From Hyalella azteca (Eukaryota > Arthropoda > Malacostraca > Amphipoda > Hyalellidae): a stretch of 64,000 bases of DNA. The notes under the pieces are model-generated. The model did no database searches and was not told the origin of the DNA. It saw nothing but the letters and a program-made list of their open reading frames with translations. The stretch is from assembly GCF_000764305.2 (NCBI RefSeq), contig NW_025939612.1, positions 1 through 64,000 on the forward strand, given 5' to 3'. Shown here piece after piece: positions 12,161 through 21,853 of this stretch. Position 1 is the stretch's first letter, and every line of letters starts with the position of its first letter. Position numbers and translations under genes: made by a program.

Positions 12161-12359
12161 ATCTTTAACACGTCCTAATCTCTGACATTCTTGCGTGGGA
12201 AGCACGAGTCTACAAGCGTCCTGATAGCACTTCGGTACTCCATTGTCCGTACATGTTTTTCTATTATATCAGTGAAAGTCGTCTTAAATTTCGCTCATGA
12301 AAGTTTCTGATCAAAGTCAATACGTTTTTGGAACGCTTGTTCGTCCGGTGAAAATAGGG

Positions 12360-12476
12360 TTGTGATCCCCAGATGTTCCTGCTCACGCATAATTGTGTGT
12401 TGGGATCCCCAGATATTCCTGCTCACGCATAATTGTGTGTTGGGATCCCCAGATGTTCCTGCTTACGCATAATTGC
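12360..12476. repeat. 40-bp tandem repeat, three units
   Basis: GATCCCCAGATGTTCCTGCT ... CATAATTGTGTGTTGG recurs at 12364, 12404 and 12444 with few changes. Confidence 0.85.
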
Positions 12477-12969
12477 GTTCACGTCTCTTGCTAAATAATT
12501 CACAGTCTCCATCGTGCTCGGGTGGACTGGCTATCGAAGTCTTCATTGCAAGTCATGTTAGTCGTTGTCTTCCGTTCTCGTGTACATAATCACTCGTATT
12601 TTTCTGTCCGTTATACTATGAAATTGTTTACCCATTCCTGTTACATTAAAACAGTTCTCTGTCAGAGGCAACTTTGTGTTGATTGAAAATTTGGAAAATT
12701 AACCATTATAATTTATAGTAATACTTAATTTTTGGGTCAATATATAAAAAAAGTGCATTCAGTTCGACTAGTGATATTATTCGGTGCAATATTTTTGTGT
12801 TTGTGCCGTATGCTTGTTACCTAAATTCATATGATATATAATTTTAGATCAAATTGTACAACATTTTATGTTTGTGGCCGATGCCCGCAAGTAGCTCGCG
12901 TCTCCTGCATATCTATTAAATTTCTGCATTGCCACTTCGCGTGCCGCCTCTACGAGCAGCGCGGGACAG

Positions 12970-13530
12970 TCCCAGACTGCCATGTCCGGGTCCAGACTGC
13001 CATGTCCGGGTCCAGACTGCCATGTCCGGGTCCAGACTGCCATGTCCTGGTCCAGACTGCCATGTCCGGGTCCAGGCTGCCATGTCTGGGTCCAGACTGC
13101 CATGTCCGGGTCCAAACTGCCATGTCCGGGTCCAGACTGCCATGTCCGGGTCCAGACTGCCATGTCCGGGTCCAGACTGCCATGTCCGGGTCCAGACTGC
13201 CTTGTCCGGGTCCAGACTGCCAATGTCTGGGTCCAGACTGCCATGTCCGGGTCCAGACTGCCATGTCCGGGTCCAGACTGCCATGTCCGGGTCCAGACTG
13301 CCATGTCCGGGTCCAGACTGCCATGTCTGGGTCCTGACTGCCATGTCTGGGTCCAGACTGCCATGTCCGGTTCCAGACTGCCATGTCCGGGTCCAAAATG
13401 CCATGTCCGGTTCCAGACTGCAATGTCCGGGTCCAGACTGCCATGTCCGGGTCCAGACTGCCATGTCCGGCTCCAGACTGCCATGTCCGGGTCCAGACTG
13501 CCATGTCCGGGTCCAGACTGCCATGTCCAT
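12970..13530. repeat. 20-bp minisatellite, about 28 units
   Basis: Unit CAGACTGCCATGTCCGGGTC, with one 1-base insertion near 13222 and scattered substitutions. Because 20 is not divisible by 3, a frame cycles through all three codon phases every 60 bases. The unit holds no stop in any phase, so most frames on both strands stay open and give spurious 20-residue repeat proteins. Confidence 0.95.
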
Positions 13531-15189
13531 ACCTCATCCACGATCGTAGATGACGGAACACGAAGTTCCTGTGAGATGCAGGCTCGGGTCGTGTATAGCT
13601 GTTCAAACTCTTCTGTTTTAAGGCAAGCGTTTGCGTTCACAATATATTGATACTTCAATGTAGAATTTAATTCCCTTCTGGGTCACTGGGCATCATCGGC
13701 GACGAATATCACAAATAATTTGTGCTATGAACCCATGGCAGTGAGATTCATCGATTACGTTTTTTCGCCAACTTTAAAGTCGCTGCAACATTGCTGGCGC
13801 CTCAAGTATCTCAAGTCGCCTCAGGTTTGCGTTGTACGCTAAAACATTCAGCGAAATGTCTTCAGAACCACATTAAACAAAGGCTTTTAAGTGTGCTTCC
13901 ATCGTACGAATGTTGCTATTGATTTTCCTGGCATTGAAATAGATTATTTTCCTTTAAATATGTCTCAACACAATAAATGACTGTAGGCCACCCAAATAAC
14001 GGCATAACTGCACATCAGTTCTTCACTTGTGCACCGCCAAGTCCTCTGAGCAACAGAGATGCTCGGTTAGCGGAGGCGCGAGCCGGTAACCCATCGGAGC
14101 GTCGCAATGCTGTGGCCGTCGGTCTCCAGCCGAAATGTCGACTCCATATTAAAGTTCATTGAAAAATAGTGCCTCTTTAAATTGAGTCAATCCAGTTCGG
14201 AGACTCTTGAGGAAACAGACCTCGGTTGACCCTTTCCTCGACATATAATTGTCAAACTAGTCTTGAAATGGTAATAAGTACTTACGGAGGTTATTACGGA
14301 GGAAACAAGAGCCGTACTCTCGTGAGCGTATAATCGGTGGGCATTGCACAAACATTCTAAAAATGTTGCTAGCGCACAGGCAGGCAAGGTCGATCATATT
14401 ACTGGAACCGCAAGTGTCTCGCTAGCAACTGCATTGGTGGTAGGGCAGAGGCAATGAAAGACTAATCACTGATGGTTGAAGTTATCTATTGAAAATCAAA
14501 TTACTAAAACTTAGTAAATGTATAAGTAATAAGTAATGTAAAAGTGGTGCAATTAATGGAACGGAGAAATGTCTAGAAACTGAGGAGCATGCGCAGGTAT
14601 AATTACTTTAACAAAATAAAGGGAAATAGTAATAATTAAGTAAAATTATTTTAATAAGTAATAAATTAACGTTAACGCAACGGGAACAACAAGTTGATCA
14701 ATTTAGCAAGTCAACCAGTTGAGTGTGAAACTTCTACCTAACGTTAACAATTCGCGAACCCAGGCGAAACAACCCTATCCTATATACAATAGGTCAAGCA
14801 ACGCGCCTTAACTATAGCAGGCAATGATGCCGTTCATGCCACGAGATTCTGACAGAGAACAGGCTGGTGGGCGCATTTGTCGCCACAAGTCTTAACCCCA
14901 ACTATAAAAAAAATGCCACGAGCCAAACATTTATAAAGTGATTAGGAAGCCTCTTCCCCTATCCTATAATGAGCCGGAATCACCATCTTTACTCCAAATT
15001 TACAAGAATATTTTTTACGAAATAAATGTAAATTAACTTGACTTCGGTGGATTTACTTTGCGACCAAACTACTAGAATAATCCGGTTGAAAAAACAATAA
15101 TAAAAAGTTAATAATAAAATGTTGTTGTCAGCTTTGAACAAGCCATCTTTGTCCGTAGCCGATTGTTTACCACCCATCCGCGTTGTCGA
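13531..15189. other. Intergenic or intron, no exon recognised
   Basis: AT-rich, with 14460-14760 especially so. No open frame longer than 66 codons. Missing 5' exon(s) of the HMG-box gene may be here, but none stands out. Confidence 0.5.
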
Positions 15190-15285
15190 TTTTGACCTGA
15201 ATATGCACGGCCATTTGTATGTCTCGAACTCTCAACTTGCTGCTTAAAATTTGGTGCTCTTAACCACTCTACCGCCACGAGATAA
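15190..15285 (-). mobile_element. tRNA-derived SINE-like fragment
   Basis: On the minus strand, GGCGGTAGAGTGGTTAAGAGC resembles a tRNA D-arm/A-box and GAGTTCGAGAC a B-box, at tRNA-like spacing. It lies just upstream of the HMG-box gene exons. No cloverleaf good enough for a functional tRNA. Confidence 0.5.
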
Positions 15286-15462
15286 ACTTAACGGATTCTT
15301 CTAGAGTTGTATGTTGGATCATAAATGCACGAACCAAGGCGTTTAAAATTTTTCTAACATATCATTACTGTTCTATTGAAACTTTCTTTGCGTAATTTCA
15401 GATGAACATTTTTTAATTTTAACGTAGTAAATGTTGAGTACCAGACGATTTTTTCACTTCAG

Positions 15463-17505
15463 CTCTCGCCACGGACTGGGACTGTCCGTCTCCCGAGCCG
15501 TGCCCTGCAGGACCGGCCATCTCTCACTCCAGTTCAGTAGCTCATCCCGAAGAACCACAAAGTTTTGATGGAATCAAAACGCCCTCTGAGCGTTACTATA
15601 CAAGATCTCAGCAAAAATCCTCTGATACTGAATTCCCACAAACATTCAACGATGATTATAGACGGCGCACCGTGAGCGGGCCCGACAAGGCTTCGAGTTT
15701 TTCAACTTGGAGAGTAGTCGATAAAGGAGAGATCTGTACCTCGGGGGTGGAACACACTGCTGATCAATTAACTTCAACTGAATGCAGTACCAGTATGCAC
15801 ATTGGAGGTAAGACCGCCTCTGTTCAGGACACTGCAGTGATAGTTCACCAACAGTTGCAAACAAAAACAACTTTTACTCATGAGCCTGCTTGTAACTTGC
15901 CTTTATCAAGACCTAAGGGAAATTCATCATCAGACATGGATAACTCACAGGAAGATGCTTGTCAAGCTTCATCCCTTGAATTGCCATCCATCCCTCGAGT
16001 AGGTGAGGTCCAGGTCGAAACTGACTTGCGTAATCTGAGTTCAGAATATAAAACCTCTCCCGCTCGTCAACATCGCACTTCCACTTTGTCCGACCTCATC
16101 TACTTAAACAAACTAAAAGTTTCAGTGAAAAAATCCTATCCGGTGATACATCAATCAGGTTCAAAACTGAAACCAGAGTTATATTTGGCTCCTGCCGTGA
16201 ACGAGATGTCTGAAATTGAGGGATCAGTACAAGATTCACCTTCCAAACCACTGGCGTCGTCTCCAGGAGGACGTTTTGAACTGGGATTTAACGATAAAAA
16301 ATCAGCCAAAAATTGCGTGGCGACGAACGCTGATGTTGACGTCACGAGTAACGTTCGTCGCGAGTTCCTGGTGGTCAACACCGTGAACCTGGGCGCGTCG
16401 AGCAGCACCGGAGAAGCCGCAGGAGCGACTCCAAGGAATCGTAGGAGCCCTGCTGGCGTGGACCACTTCTACCTCAGGGGAGCCAACAAAAAGATCACCA
16501 GGCCTGATCTCCAGGTGAGCCGTAAATATATAATTTTATTGCTACGATCGATTTTATTTAACACGTTTAGAAAATGGCGTTCTCGGTAAATAAAGGTATT
16601 TTTTCTGTAACAAAATGATTTTTAGTACAAAATATCTAACTGATGCAAGTAAAAATGTATGACTGCCGATCTGTTCTTCCACAATTTAAAAATTAGATTT
16701 TTAGTACAAAAATCTAACTGATGCAAGTAAAAATGTAAGACTTTTCTTTCACAATTCAAAAATTAGAACTCTGAATGACGGTAGGGTCCTGTTCTAAAAT
16801 TTTGGCTTTGCTACAATGGTTTATTTCTCGCACCCCGGCGTTCACCAAGAGGTCGCCCAAAGCGTTCGTGCGCTACAGCCGCGCCGTCCGGCCTGATGTT
16901 GCTGCTCAGTTCCCGGATCAACCGTCATCTGCTGTTTCTGCTCGCATTGTGCACACGTGGAGGAAGATGACGGCCGAAGAGGTGAATAAATTTGTTATTT
17001 GTATTATTGCTACGTCAGTTCTTCAAGTAGACCCATGTACACCTGAGAACTACTTTATACCAGTTAAGTTACTATGTTGGCTACTGAGCAACTTGTCGAA
17101 CGTTCGATGCCGGCTGGATATAAAACAGTTTTCTAATTTCTGGAAGTATAGGAGCTTAACCTCGTCAATAAGCAAACTAATTCATGGTAGGGGCAAAGTT
17201 TTGCTGTTTGCACTTGGTCCCTCGCCACTGATCAGATGTAAGAGCCTCCCGTAGACTCGTGGTTGCTTCAAAGTATTATTGTTAATAATACTGAACAGTT
17301 TAATTAGCATTAACGTTATGTTAATTAGCATTAACGTTATGCGTTCACGCTGTTATGTTTTTGTGCGCAGCAAGCGACGTGGTCGCGACAGGCGCTGGAC
17401 GTGGGCAAGGCGCGCGAGCGCCGACGCCCCGACCGCCAGTCCCAGCCGCTGGTCAAGCGCCGCCCACGGCAGCTCCAGCGCGGCGACAGCCCTAACAAAA
17501 TTTAG
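15463..17505 (+). CDS. HMG-box protein, last three exons (15463-16514, 16850-16981, 17371-17505)
   Basis: Seen: exon A follows an acceptor (TTTTTTCACTTCAG, ending 15462), is open for 350 codons, and ends CTCCAG|GTGAGC at 16514. Exon B (16850-16981, 44 codons) ends GAG|GTGAAT. Exon C follows TTTTTGTGCGCAG and ends TAG at 17505. Both joins are phase 0. About 438 residues are visible. Exon A is mostly polar and low-complexity. Its last codons (NKKITRPDLQ) run into exon B (RSPKAFVRYSRAVRPDVA ... VHTWRKMTAEE) and exon C (QATWSRQALDVGKARERRR), together giving one HMG box: the RPxxAF-Y start, the WRxMTxEE turn and the W of helix 3 are in place, with a basic tail after it. Known: sequence-specific (SOX/MATA-like) HMG boxes bend DNA in the minor groove. 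The usual Asn of P-N-A-F is Lys here, and I cannot assign a subfamily. Exon A starts in phase 1, so an upstream exon is expected; the first in-frame ATG is at 15795. Confidence 0.75.
16617..16767 (+). repeat. Tandem duplication inside the HMG-gene intron
   Basis: About 75 bases containing AACTGATGCAAGTAAAAATG occur twice (near 16617 and 16696), within intron 16515-16849. Confidence 0.8.
16850..16981 (+). CDS. Middle exon of the HMG-box gene
   Basis: Bounded by CACCAAG| on the left and GAAGAG|GTGAAT on the right. Its 44 codons encode helices 1 and 2 of the HMG box, including the F-x-x-Y core and the conserved Trp before R-K-M-T. The acceptor has only a modest pyrimidine run; it was chosen because it joins in phase 0 and restores the HMG alignment with the K-x-x-R-P that ends exon A. 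Confidence 0.7.
17371..17505 (+). CDS. Last exon of the HMG-box gene
   Basis: A clear acceptor (TTTTTGTGCGCAG at 17370) is followed by 44 codons and TAG. It encodes the third HMG helix (W-S-R-Q-A) and an Arg/Pro/Gln-rich basic tail. The exon is strikingly GC-rich against its AT-rich introns, as expected for coding sequence here. Confidence 0.7.
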   Translation, partial: QATWSRQALDVGKARERRRPDRQSQPLVKRRPRQLQRGDSPNKI

Positions 17506-17677
17506 AGTCGCCCCAGCTTCTGGTAATCCAAATCAGAAGCTGCCGCGTCTGTAAATTTTCACTGGGAAAAAGCGCTCGTCCGCGCTGCCCAGCGATTAAT
17601 GTAGCTTCTAGATCTCGTATTAATTGTTAGTGTGATCATCCTAAGCTCTGTTATGATAAGTTGAAGGCGCATAATTT

Positions 17678-17683
17678 AATAAA
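17678..17683 (+). promoter_or_regulatory. Candidate poly(A) signal of the HMG-box gene
   Basis: AATAAA is 173 bases downstream of the stop at 17505, in AT-rich sequence. It is the first exact AATAAA after that stop that I noticed. Confidence 0.4.
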
Positions 17684-18594
17684 TGACCCCAGTTAAGAGA
17701 TTTTGAATGCGAATGATAGCTGAAAGCCGTGTCAGAATGTCCTCAACAATGAATGACACTCCTTCCACTCTCTAGGGTATAACCAATACACGAGTAAACT
17801 ATTGTATGGTACTGGTCTTGCTGCTATTTGCTCATAAACTAGAAAACAAAGTCACAATTACTCTTTAACAATTTCTGCTTTAAAAAAACGCTATCTGAAT
17901 TCGGGTATTCGTTCATTCTGATAGTAAAGTTTGAATCATTATCATTTTTGGAACTATGTCTTACTTGTAAATTCGTACGTGGGATAATTAGTTTAATTCG
18001 TAGTATTTATCACATGCAATTTCTTTAAATAGGGCAGTTTTCCCGCAAGACTTCATTTCTATTTCGAGCATCTGCTACAATCGTACTTTTTGCTCCTGCA
18101 AAACTCCCCCAGCAATAATTCAGATAAACTTTTGTAAGTCTTCGCCGCCGGGACCGTTTGAGTGTGGGGAAGATAACGATGAATAACAGTTTTGTTTTTA
18201 CATGATTAAATATTTTTAAGGAAATTGTTCTAAGTTAACTTTATAATACAAGTGTCAATCAAGAAAGTTTGCATCATTAAACATAAAGTTAGCGCGCTTT
18301 CGAAGAGAATATACTCGAACATAAATGCATTGCCTTGTTTGACATCATCTGATTGTATGAAGCAATATTGTTGAAGTAAATAATGTTTGTGTTCTGTTAA
18401 TTTGAAATGAACTGAAATGTCAAGGAGAAAACATGAACAGAGAGGAAAATGGAGTGCAAGAAAATATTGATGTCTAAGAATGCCGTACAGGCTTTGGACG
18501 CATATATGAGTGACGCAGCGATGAGTCGTAGGTGTTGGATAAAAGAAATAATTAAAATGATAATGGCGGTATTAGCGTGGTAGATTAGATCATT

Positions 18595-18780
18595 TGGCCT
18601 GTCGCCGATTCTGAACATCGCAGAATTTTCATAGCTTGTCGAGGGTCTCGAACACTCGACTCACTGTTCCACACTGCCACCTCTCCGAATTCGACCACAT
18701 TTTTTCGCAGTTATCGAACCCACAACTCGCTGTTCCAATTTTGGTGCTCGGCAGTTTAACCACGCGGTCATCCTGCGTCC
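18595..18780 (-). mobile_element. Dimeric tRNA-like SINE
   Basis: Read on the minus strand: GACCGCGTGGTTAAACTGCC (A-box region) and GTGGGTTCGATAAC (B-box), then a second B-box-like GTGTTCGAGACC, then a tail ending GAATCGGCGACAGGCC. The same tail motif recurs at 19831, 24338, 37420 and 44253. Confidence 0.6.
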
Positions 18781-18927
18781 GAATAAAGCTGGACGTTTAC
18801 CATTACAAACATGAATCATCATCGGAAACTCATGACCCGGCAATATTCATTGTCTGAAATTATTACACATATTTTATCAACATAAGGACGATTGTTTACA
18901 AAAATTCTATAATATAATTTCAGGAAA

Positions 18928-19118
18928 TAATACCACCTGAAGCACAACACCACCTGCAGCATACCACCTGCAGCACCACCTGCAGCATACCACCTGCAGC
19001 ATACCACCTGTAGCATACCACCTACAGCATACCACCTGCAGCATACCACCTACAGCATACTACCTGCAGCATACCACCTGCAGCATACCACCTGCAGCAT
19101 ACCACCTAGCATACCACC
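18928..19118. repeat. 14-bp minisatellite AGCATACCACCTGC
   Basis: About a dozen units with indels; shorter forms (AGCACCACCTGC) are interspersed. Confidence 0.9.
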
Positions 19119-19317
19119 GCCTCCCATCGACAAAAGTTCGCATTTTTCACCAGGAAATGTTTATTGACAGGTCGCCTCGCTCGGCTCAACACTGCGGATC
19201 AAATTCCCTGTGAACTCACATAGGGACTGGACTGCTGCGACGCATTAAAACAAATGCAGCTTTTATAGTGTATGGGCAAGCCATGGAATATATAGACATA
19301 TGTTGGAATAGTTATTT

Positions 19318-19470
19318 TTCATTCTTTCATAATCACACGGCAGACGCTTCGGAACTAAAAAATGTTATAGCACAACGTTTTTTAATAATGTTTTATTTCA
19401 TTCTTTCATAATCACACGGCAGAAGCTTCGGAACTAAAAAATTTTATAGCACATTTTTTAATAATGTTTA
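19318..19470. repeat. Tandem duplication, about 77 bp
   Basis: CATTCTTTCATAATCACACG plus about 50 further bases occurs twice in direct order. Confidence 0.8.
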
Positions 19471-19821
19471 TAATATGTCAGTAATATTCATAATTTTTGT
19501 AAGTGTAATTAAATAGGTTTTACTGCGCAATCAAGGGTCAGAGGCCATTGAAGGCGTCGTTTTAAAATTTATTTATCGAATGGGCCGTACCGAAAGCAAA
19601 ATAATAATAATAAGTTCCTAATATTAAATCTCTTACCTTTATTATTGCTATCTAGTATTGTTTCGACCGTGTGTTTCCTACAGCAAACGAGAGCTGCAAC
19701 TTAACCATAACTTACTTACTTGTGCCGATGACCGCTCGCCCGCACTCGTTCCTGGAAGTTGATGCGATTACAACTAATGCGTTTCCGATATAATAATAAT
19801 AATAGCGGTTTCAGCGTTTAT

Positions 19822-20048
19822 TAGGCCGTAGGCCTGTCGCCGATTCTTAACATCGCAGAACATTCACAGCATTTTGTGGTCTCGAACTCGCAACTCACTG
19901 CTACAATTCTGCTGCGCTTAACCGCCCGGCCTCCTCGCCGATTCTGACCAGAAACTGGCGCACAGAGCTGGGATCGAACCCGCACCTCTCTGCGCCAATC
20001 TTGGTACTCTGAACTGTAACCACTGGGCCACCCTGTCCAGTGGTTAAG
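19822..20048 (-). mobile_element. Dimeric tRNA-derived SINE
   Basis: On the minus strand, two tRNA-like heads follow each other. The first has GGCCCAGTGGTTACAG (A-box) and GGGTTCGATCCC (near-perfect B-box). The second has GGCCGGGCGGTTAAGC and GAGTTCGAGACC. A GAATCGGCGACAGGCC tail follows. Probably transcribed by RNA polymerase III when active. Confidence 0.7.
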
Positions 20049-20049
20049 G

Positions 20050-20095
20050 TAAGGTAAAAAAATATTATTACTAGGTTACCCCGGCGTAGCACGGG
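20050..20095. mobile_element. Possible retroelement edge fragment
   Basis: TTACCCCGGCGTAGCACGGG resembles the 'ACCCGGCGnnGnnCGGG' motif common in dispersed arthropod repeats. Weak evidence; no open reading frame accompanies it. Confidence 0.2.
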
Positions 20096-20689
20096 CTTGA
20101 TAGTTCATGAAATTTTGAAATCCTGTTATCCTAAATTCTGCCAGTCTCGTTATCCCTATCCCGGTAGTTATAAAAAAAAATATCTTGCGTGTAATAATTA
20201 AATGAAGACCTCTTCATAGAAGATAGGACTCCCATTTTACTCTTGGTTCAAAGTATAAATAATATAATATTTGAATTTTAGTTCACATGTAAAAACATCA
20301 AAATCAAGTTTGAATTCTTGAAGCGATTCTTCCTTTCTTTTCTTCCAATCCTTTCCTATTTTTCAACTAATCCGTGAAATTTCAGGTCCAGGTTATATCC
20401 ACGATACAAATATCGTACATACGTGCACGCAAAATCCTTTTATATTAGTTGAAGCTAGGCTTCACACACGTCCAAGCATGCATAAACTTGTAAATGTGAA
20501 ACAAATTTTCAAACAAATTAAAACAAATTAAACTTTTAAACTTGACAAATGTGTATAAAATTTGATGCTATCGTGCAGCTTTGCTCAATCATGGTTTTCT
20601 TTCCGCGATTCTAGTGACGTTTTTTCTCGCATCGCAACAGATGAAAATTGTCATTCATTGGGATTTAAATGACTAGTTTCATTTGTTGT

Positions 20690-20892
20690 CCCAACCTGTG
20701 ACACTGTTGCTGGTGCTGCTGGTGTCATACTGCGACACTGCTGCTGGTGTCATACTGCGACACTGCTGCTGGTGCTGCTGGTGTCATTCTGCGACACTGC
20801 TGCTGGTGCTGCTGGTGTCATACTGCGACACTGCTGCTGGTGCTGCTGGTGTCATTCTGCGACACTGCTGCTGGTGCTGGTATAGCTGCTGT
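20690..20892. repeat. Minisatellite of CTGCTGGTGCTGCTGGTGTC units
   Basis: Units of about 33 bases alternate TGTCATACTGCGACACTG and TGTCATTCTGCGACACTG with CTGCTGGTG triplet-like runs. Confidence 0.85.
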
Positions 20893-21708
20893 TAAGCTTT
20901 CTTATGCGTTGTTGGACGAATCTTAGACTATCAAATAACGATTTGGCTCTAGTGGGTATTTTTTTTTCCATTACAAGTTAATTATATCCTTTGATTGTAA
21001 CAGTGAGCCAGGACTTCAATAATGTTCACTGATTTCGAGAATCATAATCACTAATTTTTTGACCGTTTTTATTTGGTGCCAAGTAGCTCAATCCCATAAA
21101 CTGGCTCAATGTCACGGAAGCATGTTTTTTTTTTCAATTAACTGGGGTGGTATGCTGGATTAACACTAAAAATTTAATAATGAAATTTAATCCAGAATCC
21201 AATTTCTTAACGGTAGAAATGCAAACGCGTAACTATAACAATAACAAATTTAAAGAAAATGACAAAAGACACGAAACAAAGTGAGAACTTGTGGGAATGA
21301 AGGTGCTACCGTATGTGTCTGACCTGTTGGAAAAAGCAAGCTGAATAAATATGGATTGTGAAGCATGGGCAAAGTAGGATCTATTTCATATAATGAAGTA
21401 AACCAAGCAATAAATGAGCTATAACAAAAAAGAGGGGGTCTATATTATCCTATCATACTTACACCAAGGTTTCACGTGAACCGAATTTATTACTGAAATG
21501 CTATGAGAAACTACTTTCACCACTACTTTCTGCCACTACTACTGTAGTGGAATAACACATCTCTTCGAGTAAGGCGCACGTATGCCCTTACACTCAACTT
21601 TGTCTGCAATAACAAGCACATGTGTTGCTTAAAGTTCCTGAACTGCATTGATTTGATGCAGTTTCTGCCGCTCCTGCTAATTAAACTTGGTCAGAGTCTC
21701 GGTGCGCG

Positions 21709-21853
21709 CTCGCCTTTCAAAACTCGCTAAGTGAACGTAAGTACTTACGCTCTATTTTCTTGTCTATGATTGGTGGATTTGGCTTGAAAGGCCGTCAATT
21801 ATTGGCGGATGAACTTACGATCTCTTAACTTTTTTTGAAAGCATGGGCCCAGG
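21709..21853. mobile_element. MITE-like element, copy 4 (opposite orientation)
   Basis: Reads as the reverse complement of the copy at 2540: CTTTCAAAACTCGC at its left and TTTTTTGAAAGCATGGGCC at its right, with the GTAAGTACTTACG core. Confidence 0.7.

Noticed and set aside
12849..13658. Overlapping open frames of about 168-269 codons on both strands
   Set aside because: They are translations of the 20-bp minisatellite in different phases; no start context, splice sites or known domain.
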